Shown one piece after another: positions 40,450-48,256 of a DNA stretch of 64,000 nt. The stretch lies in the IMG/VR virus record IMGVR_UViG_3300044736_000098, positions 1 to 64,000 of that record; one strand, written 5' to 3'. Under the pieces are notes generated by a model. It saw only the letters and a list, made by a program, of their open reading frames with translations. It was not told the DNA's origin and did no database searches. This stretch comes from a virus. Each line of letters begins with the position of its first letter. The first letter of the stretch is position 1. The position numbers were made by a program, and so were the translations under genes.

Positions 40450-40514
40450 GTGGCCCTCTACCAAACTGAGATACGTTCCGAAGAACGGTTGGACTCGAAC
40501 CAACGACCCGCCAC
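40450..40514 (-). ncRNA. Circularly permuted tRNA-like RNA at a transcript 5' end
   Basis: On the minus strand: GTGGC; variable loop GGGTC; T-arm GTTGG-TTCGAGT-CCAAC; acceptor stem CGTTC closed by TTCG with GAACG; TA; D-arm TCTC-AGTTTGGTA-GAGG; and GCCAC, which pairs with GTGGC. The tRNA tertiary bases are all present (U8, A14, G15-C48, G18G19, UUCRA). The predicted start of transcription is at the first base of this fold. Confidence 0.7.
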
Positions 40515-40521
40515 TGACGCA

Positions 40522-40549
40522 AACCTACAACCAATTTGCCGAAAGTCAA
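40522..40549 (-). promoter_or_regulatory. Dispersed-family promoter for the tRNA-like leader
   Basis: -35 TTGACT (40549-40544), 16-nt spacer TTCGGCAAATTGGTTG, -10 TAGGTT (40527-40522). Start of RNA expected at 40515 or 40514. Confidence 0.7.
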
Positions 40550-40839
40550 CAGAAATAATCAGGCACGGGATCGTGGGGATCGTCGCAAGGCGAGGCCGCC
40601 ACCGCTATTGGTCCGTCTACCAGGATAGCCACATGGGCCGACGAAATTCGCTTGATGCCCCACGCGACGTCCCGGTCGAAATCGAAAGCACGTTCGGCGA
40701 TGGGCTTGCACTCCGCAAGAGAAAAGCCCAACTGGCCAACCATGCCGCTATACCGTTCCGCCGCAGCCGCTTTGACCACGGCAGGCGCAGCGAACGGAGC
40801 CGCCACTAAGAGCGAGAGGAAGCCGCGTCGAGTGGTCAC
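40546..40839 (-). CDS. Exported protein with Tat-like signal (97 aa)
   Basis: Begins MTTRRGFLSLLVAAPFAAPAV, with the twin-arginine pattern RRGFLS and a hydrophobic stretch. The mature part is about 70 residues with two cysteines at its end. Possible lysogenic-conversion factor. GTG at 40839 is coupled upstream. Confidence 0.6.
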   Translation of the reverse strand: MTTRRGFLSLLVAAPFAAPAVVKAAAAERYSGMVGQLGFSLAECKPIAERAFDFDRDVAWGIKRISSAHVAILVDGPIAVAASPCDDPHDPVPDYFC

Positions 40840-41111
40840 GCCCGCTCCCTCACGACTTCGCGCCCCAACGCTGTAAGGGCGACATCCGCACGCCCCGGCC
40901 CGCCCATTTGCATCAATCCCCTACCCACCAGGTCGTCGAGTTCGTCGCACCATATCGTCGCGCTCTTTGTGCCGGCGTGTGCGCGTAGAGCGCACTCAGA
41001 GAAATGCCAGCGGTAGCGTTCCACGAAATAGCGAGCGTGCAGCGCCAGGAAGTTGCGTTGGGGAATGGACAGGGGCGCTAGGGGCGGGGAGGCAACGTGG
41101 GGCAGAGTCAT
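40836..41111 (-). CDS. Hypothetical winged-helix-like protein (91 aa)
   Basis: Ends with DELDDLVGRGLMQMGGPGRADVALTALGREVV, the usual pattern of small winged-helix proteins. Possible DNA-binding. Coupled on both sides. Confidence 0.5.
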   Translation of the reverse strand: MTLPHVASPPLAPLSIPQRNFLALHARYFVERYRWHFSECALRAHAGTKSATIWCDELDDLVGRGLMQMGGPGRADVALTALGREVVRERA

Positions 41112-41308
41112 GCGCGACGTTTTCGCTTCGCGTCACGCGCTTTCAAATCTGCGAACATCGCATTACATTTTTCTACCCCATGCTCTATGACGAACCTATC
41201 GACTGCTATGCGACTAGTGATCCGCGCCAATTGATTCGGCGACGACATTTCGTTTGTCAAAGCATCAAACCGTTTCAGTTCATCCGATGTGTACGGCTTA
41301 TCTACCAC
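41108..41308 (-). CDS. Hypothetical protein (66 aa)
   Basis: GTG at 41308 overlaps the previous stop (TAGTG). Helical, basic C-terminus (ADLKARDAKRKRRA). Function unknown. Confidence 0.55.
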   Translation of the reverse strand: MVDKPYTSDELKRFDALTNEMSSPNQLARITSRIAVDRFVIEHGVEKCNAMFADLKARDAKRKRRA

Positions 41309-41481
41309 TAAACCCCCTCCAGCGCTGTTCGAGCCGCTTCAAACTCAATCATCCATGTTGAGTAAAAGCGCCCAGCGGCACCGTCATGGGAGTGGTTTGG
41401 TGCGCCCTTGGAACGGGACACGCCGATCAGCGTAAGCGCCACTAGCGCGATAACAATCCAACCGCGGCGGCCGGGGGTCAT
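41308..41481 (-). CDS. Small membrane or exported protein (57 aa)
   Basis: ATG at 41481 overlaps the previous stop. One span near the N-terminus (GWIVIALVALTLIGVS), then a soluble tail with FYSTWMIEFEAARTAL. Function unknown. Confidence 0.55.
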   Translation of the reverse strand: MTPGRRGWIVIALVALTLIGVSRSKGAPNHSHDGAAGRFYSTWMIEFEAARTALEGV

Positions 41482-41662
41482 TTCATCCATCCCGCGCCGA
41501 CGGCGAGCGCTTTCCAGTAGGGGAAATCTTCAACCGTCGTTGACCAGTCGAATGCATCGCACAGCGCCCCATCCGGCGCCGTAACTGGTGGGGCACGTCG
41601 TCTCTCCAATGATCGAACGTGCCGGGAGACCACGCAATCACTGCTTCCGCAATCCGTGTCAC
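41478..41662 (-). pseudogene. Small gene with probable frameshift
   Basis: GTG at 41662 overlaps the previous stop and opens TRIAEAVIAWSPGTFDHWRDD. The continuation that looks native (VTAPDGALCDAFDWSTTVEDF...YWKAL) is in another frame and ends in TGA coupled to the next gene. A shift near the CCCC run at 41600 would explain both. Confidence 0.5.
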
Positions 41663-41994
41663 CCTCGCACCTGTCGTTCCAGATCGCGAATGATTCGGTT
41701 AACCGGCCGCGTGAGTTTCTTGCCCCTGTAGAATTCGAGCATCGCAGAGTCGACCACAACACGACGCGGCAAACCGAAGTGCGATGCGTTGTTCGCAAGG
41801 ATTGCTTTCGCCGCTGCCTCTCGGGCACCATTAGCTTGCGCCTTGCGGCCCGCGAGGTTGGCGTTTTGGTTGGCGATCGCCGCCGCCTTTTCGCGCCACT
41901 CGGGCAGGCGCCGCGCTGCTTTCCAGGTATTGCGCACGTGGCCGCGATACGAAGTCGCTGCGCGTGGTCCCTTGGTTTTGACTGGTGCGTGCAT
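41659..41994 (-). CDS. Basic helical protein (111 aa)
   Basis: ATG at 41994 overlaps the pentapeptide gene stop (TGATG). Rich in Arg, Lys and Ala (AARRLPEWREKAAAIANQNAN), with a HTH-like FGLPRRVVVDSAMLEFYRG. May bind nucleic acid. Family not recognised. Confidence 0.55.
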   Translation of the reverse strand: MHAPVKTKGPRAATSYRGHVRNTWKAARRLPEWREKAAAIANQNANLAGRKAQANGAREAAAKAILANNASHFGLPRRVVVDSAMLEFYRGKKLTRPVNRIIRDLERQVRG

Positions 41995-42740
41995 CACGCC
42001 GCCGCCTTTGGTGCAACAAGTTTCCACTTCCTGCACTTCGCGATCGCAAGCATGTGCGCGACGATCAGCAACGACTCGTCACCGATCGGCGTTCCTTTCC
42101 TGGTGCGCTTCCAATGCGCAATTGCCTCTTTCGGATCCAGGTTACGACAACCGGCTTTGACGCGTGGACCTTCCTCAGGGAAATTGGTCAATAAGAAGCG
42201 ATATCCATCTGATCGCAACCCACCATCAATGATCGGCTGGCCGTCGAGGTTGGCGCCGTCGAGGTTGGCGCCGTCGAGGTTGGCGCGTGTGAGGTTGGCG
42301 CCGTCGAGGTTGGCGCCGTCGAGGTTGGCGCGTGTGAGGTTGGCGCCGTCGAGGTTGGCGCGTGTGAGGTTGGCGCCGTAGAGGTTGGCGCGTGTGAGGT
42401 TGGCGCGTGTGAGGTTGGCGCCGTAGAGGTTGGCGCGTGTGAGGTTGGCGCGTGTGAGGTTGGCGCCGTCGAGGTTGGCGCGTGTGAGGTTGGCGCGTGT
42501 GAGGTTGGCGCCGTCGAGGTTGGCGCGTGTGAGGTTGGCGCCGTCGAGGTTGGCGCGTGTGAGGTTGGCGCCGTAGAGGTTGGCGCCGTCGAGGTTGGCG
42601 CCGTCGAGGTTGGCTGAATTTTCTTTCGCCCAACGAACCGCCAGGCCCATCTTGATCGACGGTAACGCATCGTCCGCGCAATCAATCTCCGCAGTGAATT
42701 GCATTTCACCCGACCAGCGATTCAATACATTGAATTTCAT
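41994..42740 (-). CDS. Pentapeptide-repeat protein
   Basis: 248 residues. An N-terminal domain (GEMQFTAEIDCADD...GLAVRWAKENS) is followed by about 25 A-N-L-x-x repeats (DG, TR or YG ends), forming a right-handed beta-helix. A C-terminal domain follows (GYRFLLTNFPEEGPRVKAG...AHWKRTRKG). Some pentapeptide proteins mimic DNA and protect gyrase, but this is unknown here. Promoter at 42765-42792. Confidence 0.85.
   Translation of the reverse strand: MKFNVLNRWSGEMQFTAEIDCADDALPSIKMGLAVRWAKENSANLDGANLDGANLYGANLTRANLDGANLTRANLDGANLTRANLTRANLDGANLTRANLTRANLYGANLTRANLTRANLYGANLTRANLDGANLTRANLDGANLDGANLTRANLDGANLDGANLDGQPIIDGGLRSDGYRFLLTNFPEEGPRVKAGCRNLDPKEAIAHWKRTRKGTPIGDESLLIVAHMLAIAKCRKWKLVAPKAAA
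42241..42615 (-). repeat. 15-bp tandem repeats encoding pentapeptides
   Basis: About 25 perfect in-frame units of GCCAACCTC plus one of three codon pairs (GACGGC, ACACGC, TACGGC). Identity at third positions shows recent expansion by slippage or recombination. Confidence 0.95.
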
Positions 42741-42764
42741 GGCACGTTCCTCTGTTCTAGTGTC

Positions 42765-42792
42765 AACCTACAACCGATTTGCAAAAAGTCAA
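42765..42792 (-). promoter_or_regulatory. Dispersed-family promoter, leader type
   Basis: -35 TTGACT (42792-42787), 16-nt spacer TTTTGCAAATCGGTTG, -10 TAGGTT (42770-42765). The leader includes AGAGGAAC before the pentapeptide gene. Confidence 0.7.
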
Positions 42793-43229
42793 CAGCTAAA
42801 TACAGGCAAGCCGTCCACGGTCACCGTATCGTCGTCCATGCCTACAGCGGAAGGGTCGCAGTCGCAGAGGTCGCAAGTGGTTTCGACAATCCAATTCCAC
42901 CTTTCCGACCGGCTACAGAGCGCGCCGGCAACCGTCGAGCCATCCAGGCGGCGGAGCGTGACGCGCCGCTCGTTGTATTCGGCGCCGCGCAGTAACTCAG
43001 CGGACGGGGCGCGCAGGGGCGTCACGTTTGAAGCGGTCGGCACGGACTTCGACGTCGTTATCCAATCCGAAAAACTGCGCTCTGCACTTTCCATGGGTAG
43101 CGCGCCCCGCTCTTGCTTCCTCAACGTCTCCACCGCAGCCGTTACCGCGAGCTGGTGCTGCAGGGACACGCCGGACCAGTCCAGCGCGGCGATGCGATCT
43201 GCGAGAGTGCTATTCGAGAGGGCGGTCAT
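42789..43229 (-). CDS. Hypothetical protein (146 aa)
   Basis: Contains LADRIAALDWSGVSLQHQLAVTAAVE and an end with CDLCDCDP. No family recognised. Its 3' end overlaps the next promoter. Confidence 0.6.
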   Translation of the reverse strand: MTALSNSTLADRIAALDWSGVSLQHQLAVTAAVETLRKQERGALPMESAERSFSDWITTSKSVPTASNVTPLRAPSAELLRGAEYNERRVTLRRLDGSTVAGALCSRSERWNWIVETTCDLCDCDPSAVGMDDDTVTVDGLPVFSC

Positions 43230-43230
43230 A

Positions 43231-43443
43231 TCAGGCGCTCCGAGTCTTGTAGCCCTTGCGGCTCATTTCGAACTGTTGTTTGCGCGTCTTTGTTAGAACA
43301 CCTGTCTCAATGAATTCAAAACCGTGCGACGCCGACGTGTGACCAAACGTTTCGAGCCATCCGTGTAGGCGCTCCGCTGCCTTGTCCATGGATTCAACAT
43401 CGTCTGTTTTGATAACCACCAAAAGCGAATGCGTCTTGGTCAC
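43231..43443 (-). CDS. Hypothetical protein (70 aa)
   Basis: GTG at 43443 overlaps the previous stop. Begins TKTHSLLVVIKTDDVESMDKAAERLHGW, a small alpha-beta fold pattern. Ends basic. Function unknown. Confidence 0.6.
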   Translation of the reverse strand: MTKTHSLLVVIKTDDVESMDKAAERLHGWLETFGHTSASHGFEFIETGVLTKTRKQQFEMSRKGYKTRSA

Positions 43444-43610
43444 TTCACTTCCTCCACATTGTAGACTTCGCGAGCGACCAATCGCGGCTTGCCGCGGACG
43501 CGCAAGATGCGAGTATCCAATTCCCGATGGATGCGAACGGCGCCTTTCGCTTCAAGGCGTCGCGCTCGCGCCTTCTCGGCGGACGTCGTTGCGGTATAGG
43601 AGACGGTCAT
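43440..43610 (-). CDS. Small basic protein (56 aa)
   Basis: ATG at 43610 overlaps the previous stop (ATGA), and its stop overlaps the next GTG. Contains SAEKARARRLEAKGAVRIHRE. Possibly nucleic-acid binding. Confidence 0.6.
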   Translation of the reverse strand: MTVSYTATTSAEKARARRLEAKGAVRIHRELDTRILRVRGKPRLVAREVYNVEEVK

Positions 43611-43900
43611 GGCGAAACTCCTGCGGCTTTAAGCGCGCCGGCCGCAAGAGCCTTCGCCGAGACACTGGCCGCAGTTGCGTGTATCTGGCGCAGCGCGCAA
43701 ATCATCGCCCAAAACTCCGGATCGCGTTCCCGACCCCACTGCACCTTATAATCGGCGGCGAGCTGGCGCTGCTCTTTCGGCGTGATGACGGTTTGCCGCT
43801 CCCCATTGCGTGCATAGGATACGGTCCCTGCTCGGGCGTAAACCCAATTTGGGCCGAAGCGCTCGGTAGTGAATTCGCCAAATGACTTTTGCTGTAGCAC
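43607..43900 (-). CDS. Hypothetical protein (97 aa)
   Basis: GTG at 43900 with GGGAGC upstream; first gene after its own promoter. Contains TTERFGPNWVYARAGTVSYARNGERQTV. No family recognised. Confidence 0.6.
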   Translation of the reverse strand: MLQQKSFGEFTTERFGPNWVYARAGTVSYARNGERQTVITPKEQRQLAADYKVQWGRERDPEFWAMICALRQIHATAASVSAKALAAGALKAAGVSP

Positions 43901-43925
43901 ACCAAGCTCCCTTGTTTGTCCCGTT

Positions 43926-43953
43926 AACTTACTGCCAATTTGTCGTAAGTCAA
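43926..43953 (-). promoter_or_regulatory. Dispersed-family promoter, leader type
   Basis: -35 TTGACT (43953-43948), 16-nt spacer TACGACAAATTGGCAG, -10 TAAGTT (43931-43926). The spacer is nearly identical to the plus-strand copy at 60379. Confidence 0.7.
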
Positions 43954-44298
43954 CAGATATTTGAAGTATCACGGGGATGTGAGCGGTTCAATTATGTGTT
44001 GAATTTTGGAGCAAAAAGTATTCAACCGTTCCACAATGTGACATTCAGTCGTTTCTATCGTTGATTCAGTAAGTTACGATTTCCAAAAAGCCTTCGGGAA
44101 TATTGAACTTTGAAAAATAAACATTTTTGGAAATCATCTCAGAAGGGCTGTCAACACGTAATTGAACCAGTGGTGTGAGCGCCAGAAAATGTTATTGAAA
44201 ATACCCCAAAAAAAGTTCAATGTTTCATGTCGTTGATATTACTAACGAAACGACTGAAACATTTTTGATAAAACTATTCAGTGGCTAGGTATTTTCAA
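43954..44298. other. AT-rich palindromic island
   Basis: No gene is seen. It is much more AT-rich than the rest. Three inverted repeats occur: GATTTCCAAAAA at 44078-44089 with its complement at 44124-44135; TTGAAAATACC at 44195-44205 with 44288-44298; and GTTTCATGTCGTT / AACGACTGAAAC inside that. TTCAGTCGTTTC (44045) is repeated inverted at 44249. Could be an origin, a regulatory region or the flank of the homing gene. Confidence 0.6.
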
Positions 44299-44981
44299 CA
44301 TATAAGTGATATTTCAGGTAAAACAGCGTTAATTGATTTCAATTTCATGTTGATACGATCTTGTCGCCGTTGGTCTCTTCGAGCGCGCACTTCTGCTCGA
44401 TGTTGGCGCTTTGCTATCTTTTTTGCCTTGCGAGCCGCTAACGCAGCCATAGCGCGTTCGTGCCGCTCCGGTGTCCATTTATGACCGCTCCGACATGCGC
44501 GCCGTGCTTTCGACTCGGCCGAATGTTTCCGACCTTTGCTCGCCGCTCCAATCTTCGCGCGGGTCTCGGGCGTTCGTTTCAAGCCCCTGTGTTTCGCGGC
44601 ACGACGCTCCACTGATTCTCGCGGATGCACAAGACCAAGAGCGCCTTGACCGCCATTGGTCGTGTTCGCACAGAGCGGCCAGAGCAATCGCAGCGTGGCT
44701 ATCCAATAGCGTTCGCGCTCTGCCCAATCCTTGTCCGTCGGCACGGTCTCCATGATTTGAACGCAAATGTGCTTACCGCAGCCACGTATCCACGCAGCAA
44801 TTGCGCGGTGCGGGTGTTTAACGGCTGTGGCGTAGTGTTCCACGAGGCGTTTTTCTGCAGAGAATATCGTCTTGCCGCAATAGAACGGATACCCGTTCGA
44901 CCAGCCGTTGGCGATCGTCTCGGGACGCGTGTCGACGAGCCAATAGATAGTTGTGGGGAGTGTGTTGGGCTGGCGGGGCAT
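44295..44981 (-). CDS. GIY-YIG homing endonuclease with NUMOD3 repeats
   Basis: 228 residues. GIY-YIG core: TIYWLVDTRPE...FYCGKT, RLVEHYATA, ERERYWIATLRLL and NTTNGGQGALG (metal Glu and Asn). Two NUMOD3-like DNA-binding repeats follow (TPETRAKIGAASKGRKHSAESKA). Basic tail. ATG is six bases after the -10 of its promoter. The 3' end runs into the AT-rich island. Confidence 0.8.
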   Translation of the reverse strand: MPRQPNTLPTTIYWLVDTRPETIANGWSNGYPFYCGKTIFSAEKRLVEHYATAVKHPHRAIAAWIRGCGKHICVQIMETVPTDKDWAERERYWIATLRLLWPLCANTTNGGQGALGLVHPRESVERRAAKHRGLKRTPETRAKIGAASKGRKHSAESKARRACRSGHKWTPERHERAMAALAARKAKKIAKRQHRAEVRARRDQRRQDRINMKLKSINAVLPEISLIC

Positions 44982-44987
44982 GCGAGG

Positions 44988-45015
44988 AAGGTACAGGGTA
45001 TTTGCAAAAAGTCAA
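44988..45015 (-). promoter_or_regulatory. Dispersed-family promoter, leaderless type
   Basis: -35 TTGACT (45015-45010), 16-nt spacer TTTTGCAAATACCCTG, -10 TACCTT (44993-44988), six bases to ATG of the GIY-YIG gene. Confidence 0.7.
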
Positions 45016-45085
45016 CAAAAACGGGCGTATCTAGCAAAATTCATCGGCATCCGCTACAACCCCACGTCGAACGGAAGGAAACAGC

Positions 45086-45364
45086 ATGCGCGCCGTACTT
45101 CCTTTACTCCTTCTCCTACTGCCCTTCACGGCCTCGGCAGCCACGCCCAACGAAACGGCGTGCATCTTGAAAGCCGCCGAGACGCTGCCGCGCATACCAG
45201 GCTTGGAAATCAAAAACAGCAAGGCGGCACCCGCCTCCGAGTGGATTCGAGTGGAACTGGAAATCGCAGCCGCCGGCCAGACTGAGACGTACAGTTACCT
45301 GTGCGCAACGTGCCGCCGCAAAGCACGTCAACGCGTCCGAGTCGCGAGGTGCGGACCTTGGTAA
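45086..45364 (+). CDS. Secreted hypothetical protein (92 aa), moron
   Basis: AAGGAAACAGC precedes ATG. Signal peptide MRAVLPLLLLLLPFTASA, then a small domain (ACILKAAETLPRIPGLEIKNS). It is on the plus strand against the local gene direction. The last ~20 residues (CRRKARQRV...) look different and overlap, on the opposite strand, the broken methyltransferase gene, so its end may be new. Confidence 0.6.
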   Translation: MRAVLPLLLLLLPFTASAATPNETACILKAAETLPRIPGLEIKNSKAAPASEWIRVELEIAAAGQTETYSYLCATCRRKARQRVRVARCGPW

Positions 45365-45608
45365 AATCGCCGTGGTTCGTCACTCGGGGGTAGTGGTGGC
45401 GCAACACAGCGGACGGAAACGGTTCAATCTCGGCGAAACCTACCGACCGCCAGCCGAGCGGTGTCCACGCAACGCTTGCGGCCTCGATGCCGCTGCAGAC
45501 GGAAAAGAAGCGGATATCTGATCCAAAGAGGGACCACGTAGCGTCTTGGAGGGACGTACCTTGGTAGAGGACGTTGCGGCCGCGCCGAGTAGTGATGAGG
45601 ACGTTCAC
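45210..45608 (-). pseudogene. DNA (cytosine-5) methyltransferase, 5' fragment
   Basis: Starts with motif I of dcm-type enzymes: FFSVCSGIEAASVAWTPLGW, then VGFAEIEPFPSAVLRHHYP. VDVLCGGT is the last homologous block. The catalytic PC motif that should follow is absent and the frame ends in unrelated residues. The truncation point lies under the plus-strand secreted gene, suggesting insertion. Confidence 0.75.
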
Positions 45609-48256
45609 TGGTGTGCCTTGCTAATCCCAACCAACGGCCGCCCGTGGCTGTCCGACCCAACGGTGTAGCGCACACCAAGCCGGGGAATATCAGCGATGTG
45701 CGCAATGGCGCCGCGCACCCAAACCGCCGCGCGTTTGCCGTGTATGGTCGTTTTCTCCTGGCGAAAGCCCATGCGCTTCATGATCGCGCCGCGGGCACTG
45801 GTGGCGCCGCCGTTACGCCAGCCGCACAGACTGGCGAGCTGCACCAGGTCGGCCGCTGTGATGTAGGACAGTGCGGCGGTGTGCTCAGCCGGCGCGAACC
45901 AATCGGCAAGCAGGACTTCCATATCCGTAGCGGAGCGTGCGGCCTCTTGGTGCTCTGTAGCGGTTCCCCAAACACTGCGGGGCAGTGCGAAGTCGTGGCC
46001 AGCCGCCTCAAGGGTCGCAGCCTCGCCAATGATTTGCCGAATGTGTTCGGAAAGCCAAGCCAAGTTTAACTCGCCAGGCATGGCGACGGGCAGGAAGCGG
46101 CGGTTGCCTGTCGGATCCTGCAGCGGTTCGTCGCCATTGACCGTGCCCAGGAAGATGTTACGGCGAGGGCGATTGGACACCGAACGCGCATAGGCGGTGC
46201 GGCCGCGATCGATCTGCCTGGAAAGCATGGCCTTCACGTGATCAACGTTGGCGCTGTTGCGCTGTCCCATCTCGCCAATTTCAACGAGGCATTTGCCGGC
46301 AAGCGAAAGCACAAGCTCTTTACTGGCGTCGCCGAGCAACACCTCGTCGGAGAACCAAGCCGTGCTGCATCGGGCGAGTTGCGAGAGGGATGACGTACCC
46401 ATATCGGCAATGATGGTCGCAATGGTGCTTTTACCAGTGCCTTGCGGGCCGAAAAATACCGCCATGTAATCGTGTTTGCAGCCGGGCTGCCGAATGCGTC
46501 GAACCATACCGCCGATGATGTTGCGGGACACGGCCTGGTGATACGGATCGCACGGGGTGCCGGCTGTATGCGAAAGCCACGTAGAGAGACGCGGCGTACC
46601 GTCCCACTCCGCCTGCAGGGAAGCGAGAAGATCGCAGGCGGGATCGACTGAGTTGGTGTACGCGATGCTTTCCAGTGATTCCCAAAAGAACCGATCTGCT
46701 GGCCGGAATCGAATTTCGGTTCGGTTACCGCGCGTGCGCAGCTTGGATATCACGCTGTCGTCAACAAAAGTCCAATCGGCCCAGCGCAGTTCGTCATCCA
46801 CGCCGCCTTTGATCTCCATCCGTTCGAGCCACAGATTCCAGCGTATCTCTAAAGAGAGTTGGGCCAGGAAAACGATGCAGTTGTCGGAATTGTCGTGCTG
46901 AATTTCGCCTTTGTGGTCGCGTTTCCAGTCGTCGATGGTGACGAAAGCGCGCTCTACCTTATTGGAAAAGGCGTTGCCGGCGTTCTTTATCTTCCCGTCC
47001 GGCAGCGTGCGGCCCAGGCTACGGACGCGGCGGCAGACAGTCTCGAAAATATCGGGATGCACGTTCTGCAAAATACCTAAAACGTCGATCACGCGAGTGG
47101 GGACAAACTTCTGCGGCGGCTCCGCCAGGCTAATGACGCGGGATATGGCGTCATTGAGAAGCGAGTAAAGGCCGTGGGCGTTGAGGGACGGCGGGAGCGT
47201 GGGCACGTCGTCGGAAAGCGGGCGGGAGGGCGCGTCGGACGTGGCGGATAGGAACTCTTGGAGGATGGCTTCGCCGTATTCGGCTTGCTTTTCGCCGCGG
47301 CCGAGCATGGGAACGCCTGCGGTAAGCGGGAGAATAGGGGCACCGGAAAGGGTTGCACCGGCCGCCGCTGCTATCTGCGCAACGCCATCGAACATTGCAG
47401 TGGTAGATTTGCGGACGGTTCCGCGCCAGCCGAGCGAGTGGGCGCGTGCAAGAAAGGAGTTGAGGGTGACGGAATCGGAGGTGGGGTCGGTGGCGAAGGA
47501 TTGCCATTTGTTCGCGGCCACCTCAGGCGTCACGGTGTTGTCGTGGCATATCTCCCACAGATCAAAACCAGCGTCGCCCTGGTCAACGCGAAGTGCCATG
47601 CCGATCTGGCACCAGTCCTCATAGCTGGAAAAAGCGTCGTGCTCGGCGAGCCACGTCAAGAGCGCAGCGACGTCGCCCTGGTCGCGGCTGCCGGGCGGTG
47701 TTGCCGTAGAGCGCGGCGAAAGGGATCGCGTACAGTGTGCAAGCAGCGCGTCAGGGCAGGGATGGGGCGGCTCGGCGTCGGGAAAGAGGCTGTAAGAGCG
47801 GCCTTCAAAAGTGCTGCCGGCGGCGACCGTGTATCCTACGGCGCGAATGTTGATACGCTTTTTGATCGCGTCCGGCTGTCTGAGTTGGGACGCGTCAACG
47901 TGCGGAGGGAGCGCAAAATAGACGTGCCATCCGCCCGACGGGGATTCCAAATGCGGCGTAAAAGGTACGGGAACGCCCCACGTGTTGCATAATTCGACCC
48001 AAAGGCGCCACGCTTCGTTGCGGTCGCCACTGGTGTCGATGTCAACGATTATCCAGCGCGAGGCGAATGCGACTACGCCGAAGTTGCAATCGGGATGGCT
48101 AGAGCGCCATGCGGACCAAACGGCGGGGGCCGTGCTGAAATCGTGTTTAAAGGAGCCTACAATTCCGGTTGGCGCCTTGCTGCCGGCAGGCATTGGAAAA
48201 AGTGCCGCCCCGTTGGCGGCGTAATACGCGAGGTCGGTGGACAGGGCAGTGTCCAT
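45605..48256 (-). CDS. Primase-polymerase / VapE-type helicase fusion
   Basis: 883 residues. N-terminal Prim-Pol domain (GVVAFASRWIIVDIDTS with DxD, GGWHVYFALP), PriCT-like SSYEDWCQIGMALR, and a C-terminal SF3-like ATPase (Walker A GPQGTGKST, EIGEMGQRN, LGTVNGDEPL). Likely primes and unwinds DNA at the phage origin. ATG at 48256 overlaps the methyltransferase stop (TAATG). Confidence 0.85.
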   Translation of the reverse strand: MDTALSTDLAYYAANGAALFPMPAGSKAPTGIVGSFKHDFSTAPAVWSAWRSSHPDCNFGVVAFASRWIIVDIDTSGDRNEAWRLWVELCNTWGVPVPFTPHLESPSGGWHVYFALPPHVDASQLRQPDAIKKRINIRAVGYTVAAGSTFEGRSYSLFPDAEPPHPCPDALLAHCTRSLSPRSTATPPGSRDQGDVAALLTWLAEHDAFSSYEDWCQIGMALRVDQGDAGFDLWEICHDNTVTPEVAANKWQSFATDPTSDSVTLNSFLARAHSLGWRGTVRKSTTAMFDGVAQIAAAAGATLSGAPILPLTAGVPMLGRGEKQAEYGEAILQEFLSATSDAPSRPLSDDVPTLPPSLNAHGLYSLLNDAISRVISLAEPPQKFVPTRVIDVLGILQNVHPDIFETVCRRVRSLGRTLPDGKIKNAGNAFSNKVERAFVTIDDWKRDHKGEIQHDNSDNCIVFLAQLSLEIRWNLWLERMEIKGGVDDELRWADWTFVDDSVISKLRTRGNRTEIRFRPADRFFWESLESIAYTNSVDPACDLLASLQAEWDGTPRLSTWLSHTAGTPCDPYHQAVSRNIIGGMVRRIRQPGCKHDYMAVFFGPQGTGKSTIATIIADMGTSSLSQLARCSTAWFSDEVLLGDASKELVLSLAGKCLVEIGEMGQRNSANVDHVKAMLSRQIDRGRTAYARSVSNRPRRNIFLGTVNGDEPLQDPTGNRRFLPVAMPGELNLAWLSEHIRQIIGEAATLEAAGHDFALPRSVWGTATEHQEAARSATDMEVLLADWFAPAEHTAALSYITAADLVQLASLCGWRNGGATSARGAIMKRMGFRQEKTTIHGKRAAVWVRGAIAHIADIPRLGVRYTVGSDSHGRPLVGISKAHQ

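Noticed and set aside
40450-40514. Permuted tmRNA
   Set aside because: The order of T-arm before D-arm is like permuted tmRNA, but there is no encoded CCA, no G3-U70 alanine identity, and no tag reading frame or pseudoknot region recognised.
42241-42615. CRISPR-like array
   Set aside because: Units are 15 bp with no unique spacers and keep a reading frame, so they encode pentapeptides.
43954-44298. Group I intron around the GIY-YIG gene
   Set aside because: No split host gene was found on either side, and no intron core pairing could be recognised by eye.
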